From Peptostreptococcaceae bacterium (GTDB lineage: Bacteria; Bacillota; Clostridia; Peptostreptococcales; Peptostreptococcaceae), in contig JAOARY010000015.1 of the NCBI GenBank assembly GCA_025210335.1, forward strand, positions 1 through 43,729: 43,729 nt of DNA. Reading direction: 5' to 3'. Of this stretch, positions 26,669 to 35,171 are shown in pieces. Numbering within the stretch: the first letter of the stretch is position 1; every line of letters starts with the position of its first letter. The notes under the pieces are model-generated. The model did no database searches and was not told the origin of the DNA. It worked only from the letters and a program-made list of their open reading frames with translations. Position numbers and translations under genes: made by a program.

Positions 26669-27757
26669 ATGGAAAGTATTTGTGTTATGCAAGGAGATGG
26701 AATTGGAAAAGAAATAATAAAAGAAGCAATAAAATATATAAAAAAAATGTGTGAAATATATAATAAAAATATAGAGTTAAAAAAAGCGTATATAGGTGGT
26801 GAAGCTATAGATAAGTTTAATACCCCTCTACCAGAAGAAAGTCTAAATATAATAAGGGGTTGTAAAGCAGTTTTATTAGGTGCCGTTGGTGGTTATAAAT
26901 GGGATAATGTTGAAGCTGAAAAACGACCAGAACAGGGGCTTTTAAGACTTAGAAAGGAACTTAATTGTTATGCTAATCTAAGACCAATTAATATATATGA
27001 TGAACTTAAGGAATTATCACCATTAAAAGAGAGGATATTAAAAAATAATATAGATATACTTATTGTAAGAGAGTTAACTGGTGGAATTTATTTTGGTGAA
27101 AGAGGTAGATTTGAAGTAGATGGCAAAATAAAAGCATTTGATGTTGAAGAATATTATGATTATGAAATAAAAAGAATTTGTAAAATTGCATTTGAATATG
27201 CGAGAAAAAGAAGAAAAAAAATTACTTTGGTAGATAAAGCCAATGTATTAGAAAGTTCAAAATTATTTAGGGAAATAGCAAAAGAGATGGCATTAAAATA
27301 TGAAGATGTTAAATTGGAATTTATGTATGTGGATAATGCATCCATGCAAATTATAAAAAATCCCAGTTACTTTGATGTAATACTTACAAATAATATTTTT
27401 GGAGACATACTATCAGATGAAGCAAGTGTATTAACTGGATCTATTGGAATTCTACCTTCATCTAGTATTGGGGATGTAAATATATATGAGCCAATACATG
27501 GTTCTGCGCCAGATATACAAGGACAAAATAAGGCAAATCCAATTGGAATGATAATTTGCTCAGCATTGATGTTAGAAGAGTGTTTTGATTTTAAAAATGC
27601 ATTTAGAATGACAAATGAAATAATTAAAAAAATTTTAAAAAGTAATTATAAAACAATAGATTTGAAAGATAAAGAGGAAGATATAGTTGTAAAAACATCT
27701 GAATTTGGTGATTTGGTTATAAATTATTTAAATAATATTAACTTAAATGATAATTAA
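26669..27757 (+). CDS. leuB: 3-isopropylmalate dehydrogenase
   Basis: NAD-dependent oxidative decarboxylation of 3-isopropylmalate, the last committed step of leucine synthesis before transamination. 362 residues. Family motifs: GDGIGKEI at the N-terminus, LLRLRKELNCYANLRP, RELTGGIYFGERGR, the metal site NNIFGDILSDEAS and the NAD site YEPIHGSAPDIQGQNKANP. The frame is open upstream to 26621, but ATG 26669 behind AGGGGGGAG (26655-26663) is clearly the start. Last gene of the leuACDB operon; a modest hairpin follows. Confidence 0.95.
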   Translation: MESICVMQGDGIGKEIIKEAIKYIKKMCEIYNKNIELKKAYIGGEAIDKFNTPLPEESLNIIRGCKAVLLGAVGGYKWDNVEAEKRPEQGLLRLRKELNCYANLRPINIYDELKELSPLKERILKNNIDILIVRELTGGIYFGERGRFEVDGKIKAFDVEEYYDYEIKRICKIAFEYARKRRKKITLVDKANVLESSKLFREIAKEMALKYEDVKLEFMYVDNASMQIIKNPSYFDVILTNNIFGDILSDEASVLTGSIGILPSSSIGDVNIYEPIHGSAPDIQGQNKANPIGMIICSALMLEECFDFKNAFRMTNEIIKKILKSNYKTIDLKDKEEDIVVKTSEFGDLVINYLNNINLNDN

Positions 27758-27784
27758 AACAATAAAAATAAAGTGAAAATTAGT

Positions 27785-27814
27785 AACAGGAAAAGAAATA
27801 ATTCTTTTCTTGTT
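27785..27814 (+). terminator. possible terminator of the leu operon
   Basis: AACAGGAAAAGAA pairs with TTCTTTTCTTGTT around a 4-base loop, 27 bases after leuB. The following sequence AACTGATATTC lacks a T run, so termination efficiency is doubtful. Confidence 0.4.
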
Positions 27815-27882
27815 AACTGATATTCATCTTTTAATTTCAATTAATAGTATAATTAGCTTTATTTGTGATTGTAATATAAAGC

Positions 27883-29241
27883 TTATATTGTATTTAATTC
27901 TAATTCTTTATCTTTTAATTCTTTTAATTCCATTTTTAAAAATAACATTGTTAATAAAGTTGATGTTATATCTGATATAGGATAAGACATCCAAACACCA
28001 TTTAGACCGAAATATTTAGGTAGTATAATAAGCAGAGGTATTAAAATAAGAACTTGCCTTGATAAGCTTAATAATAATGAAATTCTGGCTTTACCAATTG
28101 CTTGGAAAAAATTTGATGTTATTATTTGAAATCCTATTACAGGTAACATTAAGAAGAATATTTTTATACCGCTTGTACCTATTTTTAATATATTTTCATC
28201 ATGTGTGAATATATTTATTAAGAAAGATGGATTTGTTTGAACTATTATAGCACCAATAACGCATATAGATGTTGCGGATATGATAGTTATAAATAAAGAT
28301 TCTTTTACTCTTTTATATAAGCGAGCACCATAATTATAACCTATTATAGGTTGCGATCCTTGGTTAAGACCAAATATAGGCATTAAAAATATCATTACAA
28401 TACTAATTAATATACTCATAGTACCTATTGCATAATCACCACCATTTGCCTTTAGAGTTGTGTTAGCAAGTACATTTACAACACTAGAAGCTAACTGTAT
28501 TGCAAATGGGGACATACCTATTGCAAAAATAGCTTTAACTATTTTTATATCCAATTTAAAATATTCTTTTTTTAATTTTAAATTACCCTTACCTTTTGTA
28601 AAATAATATATTACCCATATTGTATTTAAAGTTTGACCTATTATAGTTGCATAAGCAGCGCCTTTTATTCCCATATTAAATTCCATTATGAAAAAATAAT
28701 CTAAAATTATATTAGTTATAGCACCAAGTAGATTAGTCATCATTGCTATATTTGGGCTACCATCAGAGCGTATTGAATTATTAAGACCAAAGCCAACACA
28801 ATTAAATATAGCTCCCGCCATTATTATAGTTATATAATCTTTTGCATAATCATATGTTGCTGCACTAGCTCCAAATAAATTAAGTAAAAAGTCCATAAAT
28901 ATAAGAGTAAAGAATGTTACAATTAAAGAAACGATGATTAATAGTATAAATGAATTACCAAGTATATTTTGAGCTTCTTCAAATTTATTCTCTCCTAACT
29001 TTATTGATACTAAAGCGGCACCACCAATACCTACTAACATACCAAAAGCCATCAAAATAGTCATAAAAGGAAGTGTAAGACCAACTCCAGATATTGCTAA
29101 TGCACCCACTCCTTGACCTATAAAAATTCTATCAACAATATTATATAAAACATTGATGAGCATTCCTATAATTGCAGGAATAGAAAATTTGATAAGAAGT
29201 TTTGGGATAGGTTCTATGCCTAATCTTTTTTGTTTTTCCAT
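27883..29241 (-). CDS. MATE-family efflux transporter (second in window)
   Basis: 452 residues, 12 predicted membrane helices. It has the same family features as the exporter at 21034-22389: IPAIIGMLINVLYNIVDRIFIG, NNSIRSDGSPN and MPIFGLNQGSQPIIGYNYGA. The two are clearly paralogous but not recent duplicates. The frame is open upstream to 29316, but ATG 29241 with GGAGGTT (minus strand, 29248-29254) is the start. Unlike the first copy it has no adjacent regulator or palindromic operator; substrate unknown. It ends 125 bases from leuB in convergent orientation. Confidence 0.9.
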   Translation of the reverse strand: MEKQKRLGIEPIPKLLIKFSIPAIIGMLINVLYNIVDRIFIGQGVGALAISGVGLTLPFMTILMAFGMLVGIGGAALVSIKLGENKFEEAQNILGNSFILLIIVSLIVTFFTLIFMDFLLNLFGASAATYDYAKDYITIIMAGAIFNCVGFGLNNSIRSDGSPNIAMMTNLLGAITNIILDYFFIMEFNMGIKGAAYATIIGQTLNTIWVIYYFTKGKGNLKLKKEYFKLDIKIVKAIFAIGMSPFAIQLASSVVNVLANTTLKANGGDYAIGTMSILISIVMIFLMPIFGLNQGSQPIIGYNYGARLYKRVKESLFITIISATSICVIGAIIVQTNPSFLINIFTHDENILKIGTSGIKIFFLMLPVIGFQIITSNFFQAIGKARISLLLSLSRQVLILIPLLIILPKYFGLNGVWMSYPISDITSTLLTMLFLKMELKELKDKELELNTI

Positions 29242-29418
29242 ATAAAAACCTCCATATATTATTTTATTGTATTTTAATAATTCAACAATAATATCATAAT
29301 AAATATTAATAAGCAATATATTTATTATAAAATTAATAAATTATTAATATTTGAAATTTATATAAAAATTATTTAATATTTATATATAGGAAATATTTAT
29401 ATTTTGGAGTGATGGAAG

Positions 29419-29583
29419 TTGAAAAAAATAAATTGTTATAAATGCATATATTTTTATACCACTTGGGATGAGAAAAATCCAAGAGGATGTAAATATTTTG
29501 GATTTAAGTCTAAAATGATGCCTTCACTAGTTGTTTTTAAAAGTTCAAATAATGAATGTAAAGCTTTTAAAGAAAAAAGATAA
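29419..29583 (+). CDS. 54-residue Cys-rich protein, probable zinc-binding
   Basis: A short gene starting at TTG 29419 with GGAG at 29406-29409 upstream. The protein has four cysteines in zinc-knuckle spacing: Cys6 and Cys9 (CYKC), Cys24 (RGCKYFGFKSK) and Cys47 (NECKAF), plus the pattern TTWDEKNPRGC...MPSLVVFKSS. I recall this pattern from short conserved clostridial proteins sometimes labelled uracil-DNA glycosylase; that label is not supported by any catalytic motif here. It stands 205 bases upstream of the helicase gene. Codon use and RBS look genuine. Function unknown. Confidence 0.7.
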   Translation: MKKINCYKCIYFYTTWDEKNPRGCKYFGFKSKMMPSLVVFKSSNNECKAFKEKR

Positions 29584-29603
29584 TAAAATAAATGTGAATT
29601 TCT

Positions 29604-29652
29604 GTATAGCATAGACTGCATATTAAACATAAAAATACAATCTATGTTATAC
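29604..29652. repeat. inverted repeat upstream of pcrA
   Basis: GTATAGCATAGA (29604-29615) and TCTATGTTATAC (29641-29652) form 12-base arms with one G-T pair around a 25-base loop, 21 bases after the small Cys-rich gene. It may terminate that gene or regulate pcrA; no clear T run follows. Confidence 0.4.
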
Positions 29653-29787
29653 TATTATATTAGGAAGCATTTTATAAAAAAAGTGAAAAATAAATTAAAG
29701 TTTCAAAAATAAAAAGTAATATTCTTGATTTGTATTCAAGATTTTAATAAAGGATAATATAACTTACAAACAATGAGGGTGATAAGA

Positions 29788-32163
29788 ATGAGTGATAAGT
29801 TAAAAAGGTTTAAAGAACTCTTTGAAGATGTTTTAGATAATTCATATAAACATCTAAATGACATGCAAAGAAAAGCGGTTATAAATAAAAATGGACCACT
29901 TTTGATATTAGCTGGAGCTGGTTCGGGAAAAACTACAGTTTTAGTAAATAGAATCAATCATATTTTGAATTTTGGAAGATTAAATGAAGAAAATCTTAAT
30001 GATTATGGTACTGATTTTAATATTGAAAAACTAGAGGAGTTAAAGAAACAAGAAAATACAAGTATAAATGAATTAAAAGAGATTTTTGAAGATACTTCAA
30101 TAAATCCAACTTCAATACTAGCAATAACTTTTACAAATAAAGCCGCTAAGGAGATGAAAGAAAGAGTAGAAATTCTTATCAATAAGGATATCTCTAATAT
30201 GTGGATATTTACATTTCACTCGGCTTGTGTTCGTATATTAAGAAGATATATAGATAGAATAGGTTATACAAAATCATTTGTCATATATGATAGGGCTGAT
30301 CAAATAACACTTATGAAAGAATGTATAAAAGAATTAAATTTAAATGAAAAAACTTTTGAAGCTAAAGGAATAATTTCGATAGTTTCAGATGCAAAAGATA
30401 AACTTATAACTCCAAAGGAGTTTCAAAAGATACATCAAGATGATTTTAGAATGTCTAAAATTGCGAATGTTTATAAATTATATCAAGAAAAATTAAAGGG
30501 AAATAGTGCTCTTGATTTTGATGATTTAATATTTAAAACAGTTGAATTACTTCAAAATGATAAAGAAGTATTAGATTATTATCAAAATAAGTTTAAATAT
30601 GTATTAGTAGATGAATATCAAGATACTAATAAAGCTCAATATAGGTTAATAGGCTTGCTTAGTGGGAAGTATAAAAATTTATGTGTTGTGGGAGATGATG
30701 ACCAATCTATATATGGTTGGAGAGGTGCTGATATATCTAATATTTTAAACTTTGAAAAGGATTTTGATAATGCAAAAGTTATAAAATTAGAACAAAATTA
30801 TAGATCTACAACGACTATATTAAATAGTGCCAATGAAGTTATAAAAAATAATATTTCAAGAAAAAATAAAAAGCTATGGTCTTCTAAAGGAGAAGGCGAT
30901 AAATTGAAATTATATAGAGCTGAAGATGAAAGGGAAGAATCTGATTTTATAGCTCATAGAATAGAAAAAGAAGTAAAAGAAAATGAAAGAGATTATAATG
31001 ATTTTTCTATACTTTATAGAACTAACGCTCAATCTCGTGCTATTGAAGATGCTTTGATGAAGCAAAATGTTCCATATAGAATTTATGGTGGAATAAAGTT
31101 CTATGAAAGAAAAGAAATCAAAGATATATTAGCATATTTAAGAGTTGTTCAAAATCCACTTGATGATATATCTTTAAAAAGAATAATAAATGTTCCCAAA
31201 AGGGGAATTGGAAATAAGACTGTTCAAAAAATAGAAGAATTAGCTTTAGAAAGTGGAGAAAGTTTTTATTCTGTGTTGCTAGATATAGAAGAAAGAACAG
31301 ATATATCTTCAAGAGCAGCAAATAAACTATCTACTTTTGCAACAATGATATCTTCTTTTATGGCTATGAAAGAAATCTATAATATAACGGATTTAATTCA
31401 AAAAATTATAGATAATACAGGATATATAAAAGTGTTAGAAGAAGTTAATGATATAGAAAGTAAAACAAGAATAGAAAATATTAAAGAATTTATATCTGTT
31501 GCTGTGGAATTTGAACAAAGTAGTGATATTAAAGATTTGGAAACTTTTTTAGCTACTATATCTTTAAGCACAGATATTGATAAATTAGATGAATCTGCAA
31601 AGGCTGTATCTCTTATGACTTTGCATAGTGCTAAAGGACTTGAATTTCCAATAGTATTTTTAGCAGGACTAGAGGAAGGTATTTTTCCTGTTACAAGAGC
31701 TATGTTTGATGAAACACAATTGGAAGAGGAAAGAAGACTTTGTTATGTTGGTATAACAAGAGCAAAGGAAACTTTATATCTAACTCATGCAGGTAGAAGA
31801 ACTTTATATGGAAAAACTAATTATTCTAAAAAATCTAGATTTTTAGATGAAATACCAAATGGTTTTATAAAAAATTTAAATGATGCAAATTCATTAAAAA
31901 GAGTTAGAGCAAATGAAAAATATATAAAGAATTTTGGTCCAGGAATAGATTATTCACAAGCTAATTCATATAAAAATGAATATAAGATAAAAGAAGAAAA
32001 ATTTATTGAAAATAAAGATGTAGAATCAGGTTCAAAAATAAAACATCCAACATTTGGAATAGGTACTGTTGTATCTAAAAAAGATAAGAATGTTACTATT
32101 GCTTTTGAAAATAAAGGAATAAAGGTACTTAATTTAGATTATGTTAAATTAAAAGTTTTATAA
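29788..32163 (+). CDS. pcrA: UvrD/PcrA-type ATP-dependent DNA helicase
   Basis: Superfamily 1A 3'-5' helicase of about 791 residues, acting in repair and in removing RecA and stalled complexes. Walker A AGAGSGKT (42-49), an AITFTNKAAKEMKER motif Ia region, Walker B DEYQD (275-279), the GDDDQSIYGWRGAD motif III, QNYRST motif IV, LMTLHSAKGLEFPIVFLAGLEEG motif V and EEERRLCYVGITRAKE motif VI are all intact. A C-terminal tudor-like PcrA domain (HPTFGIGTVVS...NLDYVKLKVL, about 750-791) binds RNA polymerase in homologues. An insertion of about 50 charged residues follows Walker A. ATG 29788 is chosen over an ATG five codons earlier because GAGGGTGAT (29775-29783) is its RBS. Confidence 0.94.
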   Translation: MSDKLKRFKELFEDVLDNSYKHLNDMQRKAVINKNGPLLILAGAGSGKTTVLVNRINHILNFGRLNEENLNDYGTDFNIEKLEELKKQENTSINELKEIFEDTSINPTSILAITFTNKAAKEMKERVEILINKDISNMWIFTFHSACVRILRRYIDRIGYTKSFVIYDRADQITLMKECIKELNLNEKTFEAKGIISIVSDAKDKLITPKEFQKIHQDDFRMSKIANVYKLYQEKLKGNSALDFDDLIFKTVELLQNDKEVLDYYQNKFKYVLVDEYQDTNKAQYRLIGLLSGKYKNLCVVGDDDQSIYGWRGADISNILNFEKDFDNAKVIKLEQNYRSTTTILNSANEVIKNNISRKNKKLWSSKGEGDKLKLYRAEDEREESDFIAHRIEKEVKENERDYNDFSILYRTNAQSRAIEDALMKQNVPYRIYGGIKFYERKEIKDILAYLRVVQNPLDDISLKRIINVPKRGIGNKTVQKIEELALESGESFYSVLLDIEERTDISSRAANKLSTFATMISSFMAMKEIYNITDLIQKIIDNTGYIKVLEEVNDIESKTRIENIKEFISVAVEFEQSSDIKDLETFLATISLSTDIDKLDESAKAVSLMTLHSAKGLEFPIVFLAGLEEGIFPVTRAMFDETQLEEERRLCYVGITRAKETLYLTHAGRRTLYGKTNYSKKSRFLDEIPNGFIKNLNDANSLKRVRANEKYIKNFGPGIDYSQANSYKNEYKIKEEKFIENKDVESGSKIKHPTFGIGTVVSKKDKNVTIAFENKGIKVLNLDYVKLKVL

Positions 32164-32200
32164 ATAATATAAAAATAAATTTTACTGGGGGGGAGTTTTT

Positions 32201-33502
32201 ATGCATAAGGATTTTGCTAAAGAATTTATTGAATTTGTTGATTTATCACCATCACCTTTTCATGTTGTAAATACATGTAAGGAATTGTTGAAAAAAGAAG
32301 GTTATGAAGAATTAAAATTAAAAGACAAATGGGATTTGAAGGAAGAAAAAGGCTATTTTGTTATAAAAAATAGTTCATCAATTATAGCATTTTATATAAA
32401 CTCAAATGATATAAAAAAAGGTTTTAAAATTATAGGTTCTCATACGGATTTTCCTTCGATAAAAATAAAACCAAAGCCAGAAATGGTAGGAGAAAAAACA
32501 TATTTAAAATTTAATACTGAAATTTATGGGGGTCCTATTTTAAATACATGGTTAGATAGACCTTTATCAATTGCAGGAAGAGTTTTTACAAAATCTAATG
32601 ATATATTTAATCCACAAGAGTATTTAATCGATTTTAAAAGACCTATAGCTATAATTCCTAATTTAGCTATACATGTAAATCCTAAAGTTAATCAAGGAAT
32701 AGAATTAAACAAACAAAAAGATTTATTACCATTGCTTTCAATGGTTGATGATAGTTTTAATAAAAATAATTTTTTAATTAAATTAACTAGTACAAATTTA
32801 AATGTGGTAGAGGAAAATATATTAGACTTTGAATTATATTTATATGATAATTCAAAGGGTTGTTTAGTGGGGTTAAATGAAGATTTTATAAGTTGTAGAA
32901 ATTTAGATAATTTAGCTATGGTTCATTCTAGTTTAATGGCTCTTTTGGATTCAAATAATAAAGATAATCATAAGGCTGTTAATATGATTAGTGCTTTTGA
33001 CAATGAAGAAATTGGAAGTCAAACTAAACAAGGTGCAGATTCAATGTTCTTACGAACTGTTATGAACAGAATTGCTATATCTTTAAATAATGGGGAAGAA
33101 GAATTTATAAGAGGTCTATATAACTCATTTATGATTTCAGCAGACGGTGCTCATGCACTACATCCTAATAGATTACAAGATCATGATCCAACAAATAAAC
33201 CGATATTAAATAAAGGTCCAGTAATAAAGATAAGTGCAAACCAAAGATATACAAGTGATGCACATTCTATTTCAGTATATAAGAGTATTTGTGACAATAA
33301 TGAAATTCCATATCAAAAATTTGTAAATCCATCAGATAAAAGAGGTGGTTCTACGATTGGACCAATATCATCATCTTTTGTAGATATTCCTTCTATTGAT
33401 TTAGGAATACCAATGTTAGCTATGCATTCAATAAGAGAGTTAACAGGCACAAAAGATCTATATTTAACATATAAGTCTTTTGTAGAATTTTTCAATTTAT
33501 AG
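32201..33502 (+). CDS. M18-family aminopeptidase (aspartyl-aminopeptidase type)
   Basis: Dinuclear zinc aminopeptidase of the M18 family, 433 residues, probably a large cytoplasmic oligomer that removes N-terminal (often acidic) residues from peptides. Metal and catalytic motifs: GSHTDFPS (His81), CRNLDNLAM, FDNEEIGSQTKQGADS (Glu-Glu catalytic/metal pair), SADGAHALHPN and the final AMHSIRELTGTKD. The N-terminus FVDLSPSPFHVV is the family signature. ATG 32201 follows GGGGGGAG, an unusually G-rich RBS also seen before the gene at 35172. It begins 37 bases after pcrA and may be cotranscribed. Confidence 0.92.
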   Translation: MHKDFAKEFIEFVDLSPSPFHVVNTCKELLKKEGYEELKLKDKWDLKEEKGYFVIKNSSSIIAFYINSNDIKKGFKIIGSHTDFPSIKIKPKPEMVGEKTYLKFNTEIYGGPILNTWLDRPLSIAGRVFTKSNDIFNPQEYLIDFKRPIAIIPNLAIHVNPKVNQGIELNKQKDLLPLLSMVDDSFNKNNFLIKLTSTNLNVVEENILDFELYLYDNSKGCLVGLNEDFISCRNLDNLAMVHSSLMALLDSNNKDNHKAVNMISAFDNEEIGSQTKQGADSMFLRTVMNRIAISLNNGEEEFIRGLYNSFMISADGAHALHPNRLQDHDPTNKPILNKGPVIKISANQRYTSDAHSISVYKSICDNNEIPYQKFVNPSDKRGGSTIGPISSSFVDIPSIDLGIPMLAMHSIRELTGTKDLYLTYKSFVEFFNL

Positions 33503-33579
33503 ATATATGTATAGATTTTAAATATTTTAATTTGTTTAGAATTTTGTTAGAAGTTTTTAAAAGAAAGTAGGATTTTTAT

Positions 33580-34410
33580 ATGTCAAAAAGAGTTGGACTT
33601 TTTTTACAAGGTGGAGGAGCTAAAGGTGCTTTTCAAGCTGGTGCTATAAAAGCATTAGAAGAAGAAAATATAGAAATTAATGTTATATCAGCGACATCTA
33701 TAGGAGCAATCAATGGATATTTTTTATATACGAAAAATGTAAATAAATTAGAAAAATTTTGGAAACTAAAAGCTAATAAGTTAGCAAATCAAAATTTAAG
33801 TAAATTTGATTCCATGGAAAGCTTAACTGTAGAAAATGAAGGGTTTATAGACGAAATTAATTTACTTCCTAATTATTCTATGTTGGAAGAAGATAGATCT
33901 TTATATGTTAATTATGTAAATGTAAAAAATAAAAAATTAAACGAAATATGGCTGGATATAAAAGAACTAGATAAAAAAGAGAGATTAAAAGCTATAAAAT
34001 ACACTTCATTACTTCCTTGTAATAAAAAAAATAATGAAACAAGTATGGATTTTTTGAGAAGATTTGATAATAAAACATTTGGATTAGAATTTAATAAAAT
34101 GCTAGATAAAGGAGTATATGAAGGTTTTAATTTAGATGGAGGAGTTATTAATAATAATTTTTTAAATCCGTTTATATTTGACAAAGTGGATAAATTATAT
34201 ATGATTGTTTTTAGAAAAGATTATATTATTCCTGAATATATAAAAAATACTTATTATAAAGATCAAATAATAATAATAGATCCTATTAAAGATTTTTCCA
34301 GCAAAGATACATTAAATTTTGGAGAGGAATTTTTAAATATAAGATTTGAAGAAGGTTATAAACGTGCAAAATCTAAAATAAGCAAAGCTGATTTTAAACC
34401 TTTATTTTAA
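33580..34410 (+). CDS. patatin-like phospholipase family protein
   Basis: 276 residues with the bacterial patatin fold: oxyanion loop GGGAKGAFQAGA (11-22), nucleophile Ser40 in ATSIGAING, and catalytic Asp186 in LDGGVINN. The nucleophile elbow is normally GxSxG; here the first Gly is Ala (A-T-S-I-G), which may be tolerated. No signal peptide or membrane segment, so a cytoplasmic or peripheral lipid acyl hydrolase is likely. Substrate unknown. ATG 33580 follows AAGAAAGTAGGA. A terminator 25 bases after the stop separates it from the next gene. Confidence 0.82.
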   Translation: MSKRVGLFLQGGGAKGAFQAGAIKALEEENIEINVISATSIGAINGYFLYTKNVNKLEKFWKLKANKLANQNLSKFDSMESLTVENEGFIDEINLLPNYSMLEEDRSLYVNYVNVKNKKLNEIWLDIKELDKKERLKAIKYTSLLPCNKKNNETSMDFLRRFDNKTFGLEFNKMLDKGVYEGFNLDGGVINNNFLNPFIFDKVDKLYMIVFRKDYIIPEYIKNTYYKDQIIIIDPIKDFSSKDTLNFGEEFLNIRFEEGYKRAKSKISKADFKPLF

Positions 34411-34434
34411 AAAAGAAATAAAAGTGTATAAATA

Positions 34435-34466
34435 AAAGAAGGAGATATTTTAAATATCTTCTTTTT
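34435..34466 (+). terminator. terminator of the patatin-like gene
   Basis: AAGAAGGAGATATTT pairs with AAATATCTTCTT (one bulged base) and is followed by TTTTTTG. Confidence 0.8.
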
Positions 34467-34506
34467 TGTACAAAAAATTAAAAAGAGGTGGTTTTATATT
34501 TTAGAT

Positions 34507-35157
34507 ATGATTATAGGAATGATAAAAAGCTTGCTTGGTTATATACATATACCAAAACATTTAAAGAAAATATTGATAAACAACGAAAATGAAAAAATAT
34601 TGCATATAACAGATACTACTAGAAGTACTTTTTATGGAATAAAAAAATTGATTAAAGATATAAAACCAACATATATTATTCATACAGGAGATTTAGTAGA
34701 TGATATTAAACTAGAATTAAGTCCAAGATCAGAATTTATATATGAAAAATATGTTTTGGAAATTCTTAAAATAATGTTAGATGAGAATGTTAAAAAAATA
34801 TATATTGCATTAGGAAATCATGATAGAAAAAATATTATAGATAAACATATTAATAATAATTTAAAAGAAGAAGATAAAAAAAGAATAGTATTGATAGAAG
34901 ATATAAAAGACTTAGAAATACAAAATATAAAATGTACATTGAGCCATTATCCACATAGGATAAAAGAACAAAATACAGATTTTAATTTTTTTGGACATAG
35001 CCTTGAATTAAAAAGTAAAATAGAAGATGAAAAAATTTATTTAAACGGACTTGAAAATATAAATATAATATTCTTAAAAGAGAGAAATATTATCAAATTG
35101 CAATATCCATATGGCACAGATGATAATAGAACAAAAAAAGGAAAAATTGGACTTTAG
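34507..35157 (+). CDS. degenerate metallophosphoesterase-like protein
   Basis: 216 residues, calcineurin-like phosphoesterase fold with damaged metal site. Visible: TDT at 35-37 (Asp36 kept, but the His expected two residues later is Thr38), GDLVDD (Asp62), GNHD (Asn104, His105), SHYP (His147) and GHSL at 163-166, where the usual GHxH has Leu in place of the last His. Two of the usual ligands are thus gone, so activity is doubtful or altered. The start is uncertain: the only good RBS, AGAGGTGG (34484-34491), is 15 bases before ATG 34507 but 6 bases before an in-frame ATT at 34498. It is followed after 14 bases by an unrecognised gene, likely in one operon. Confidence 0.65.
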   Translation: MIIGMIKSLLGYIHIPKHLKKILINNENEKILHITDTTRSTFYGIKKLIKDIKPTYIIHTGDLVDDIKLELSPRSEFIYEKYVLEILKIMLDENVKKIYIALGNHDRKNIIDKHINNNLKEEDKKRIVLIEDIKDLEIQNIKCTLSHYPHRIKEQNTDFNFFGHSLELKSKIEDEKIYLNGLENINIIFLKERNIIKLQYPYGTDDNRTKKGKIGL

Positions 35158-35171
35158 GGGGGGAGTTTTTT

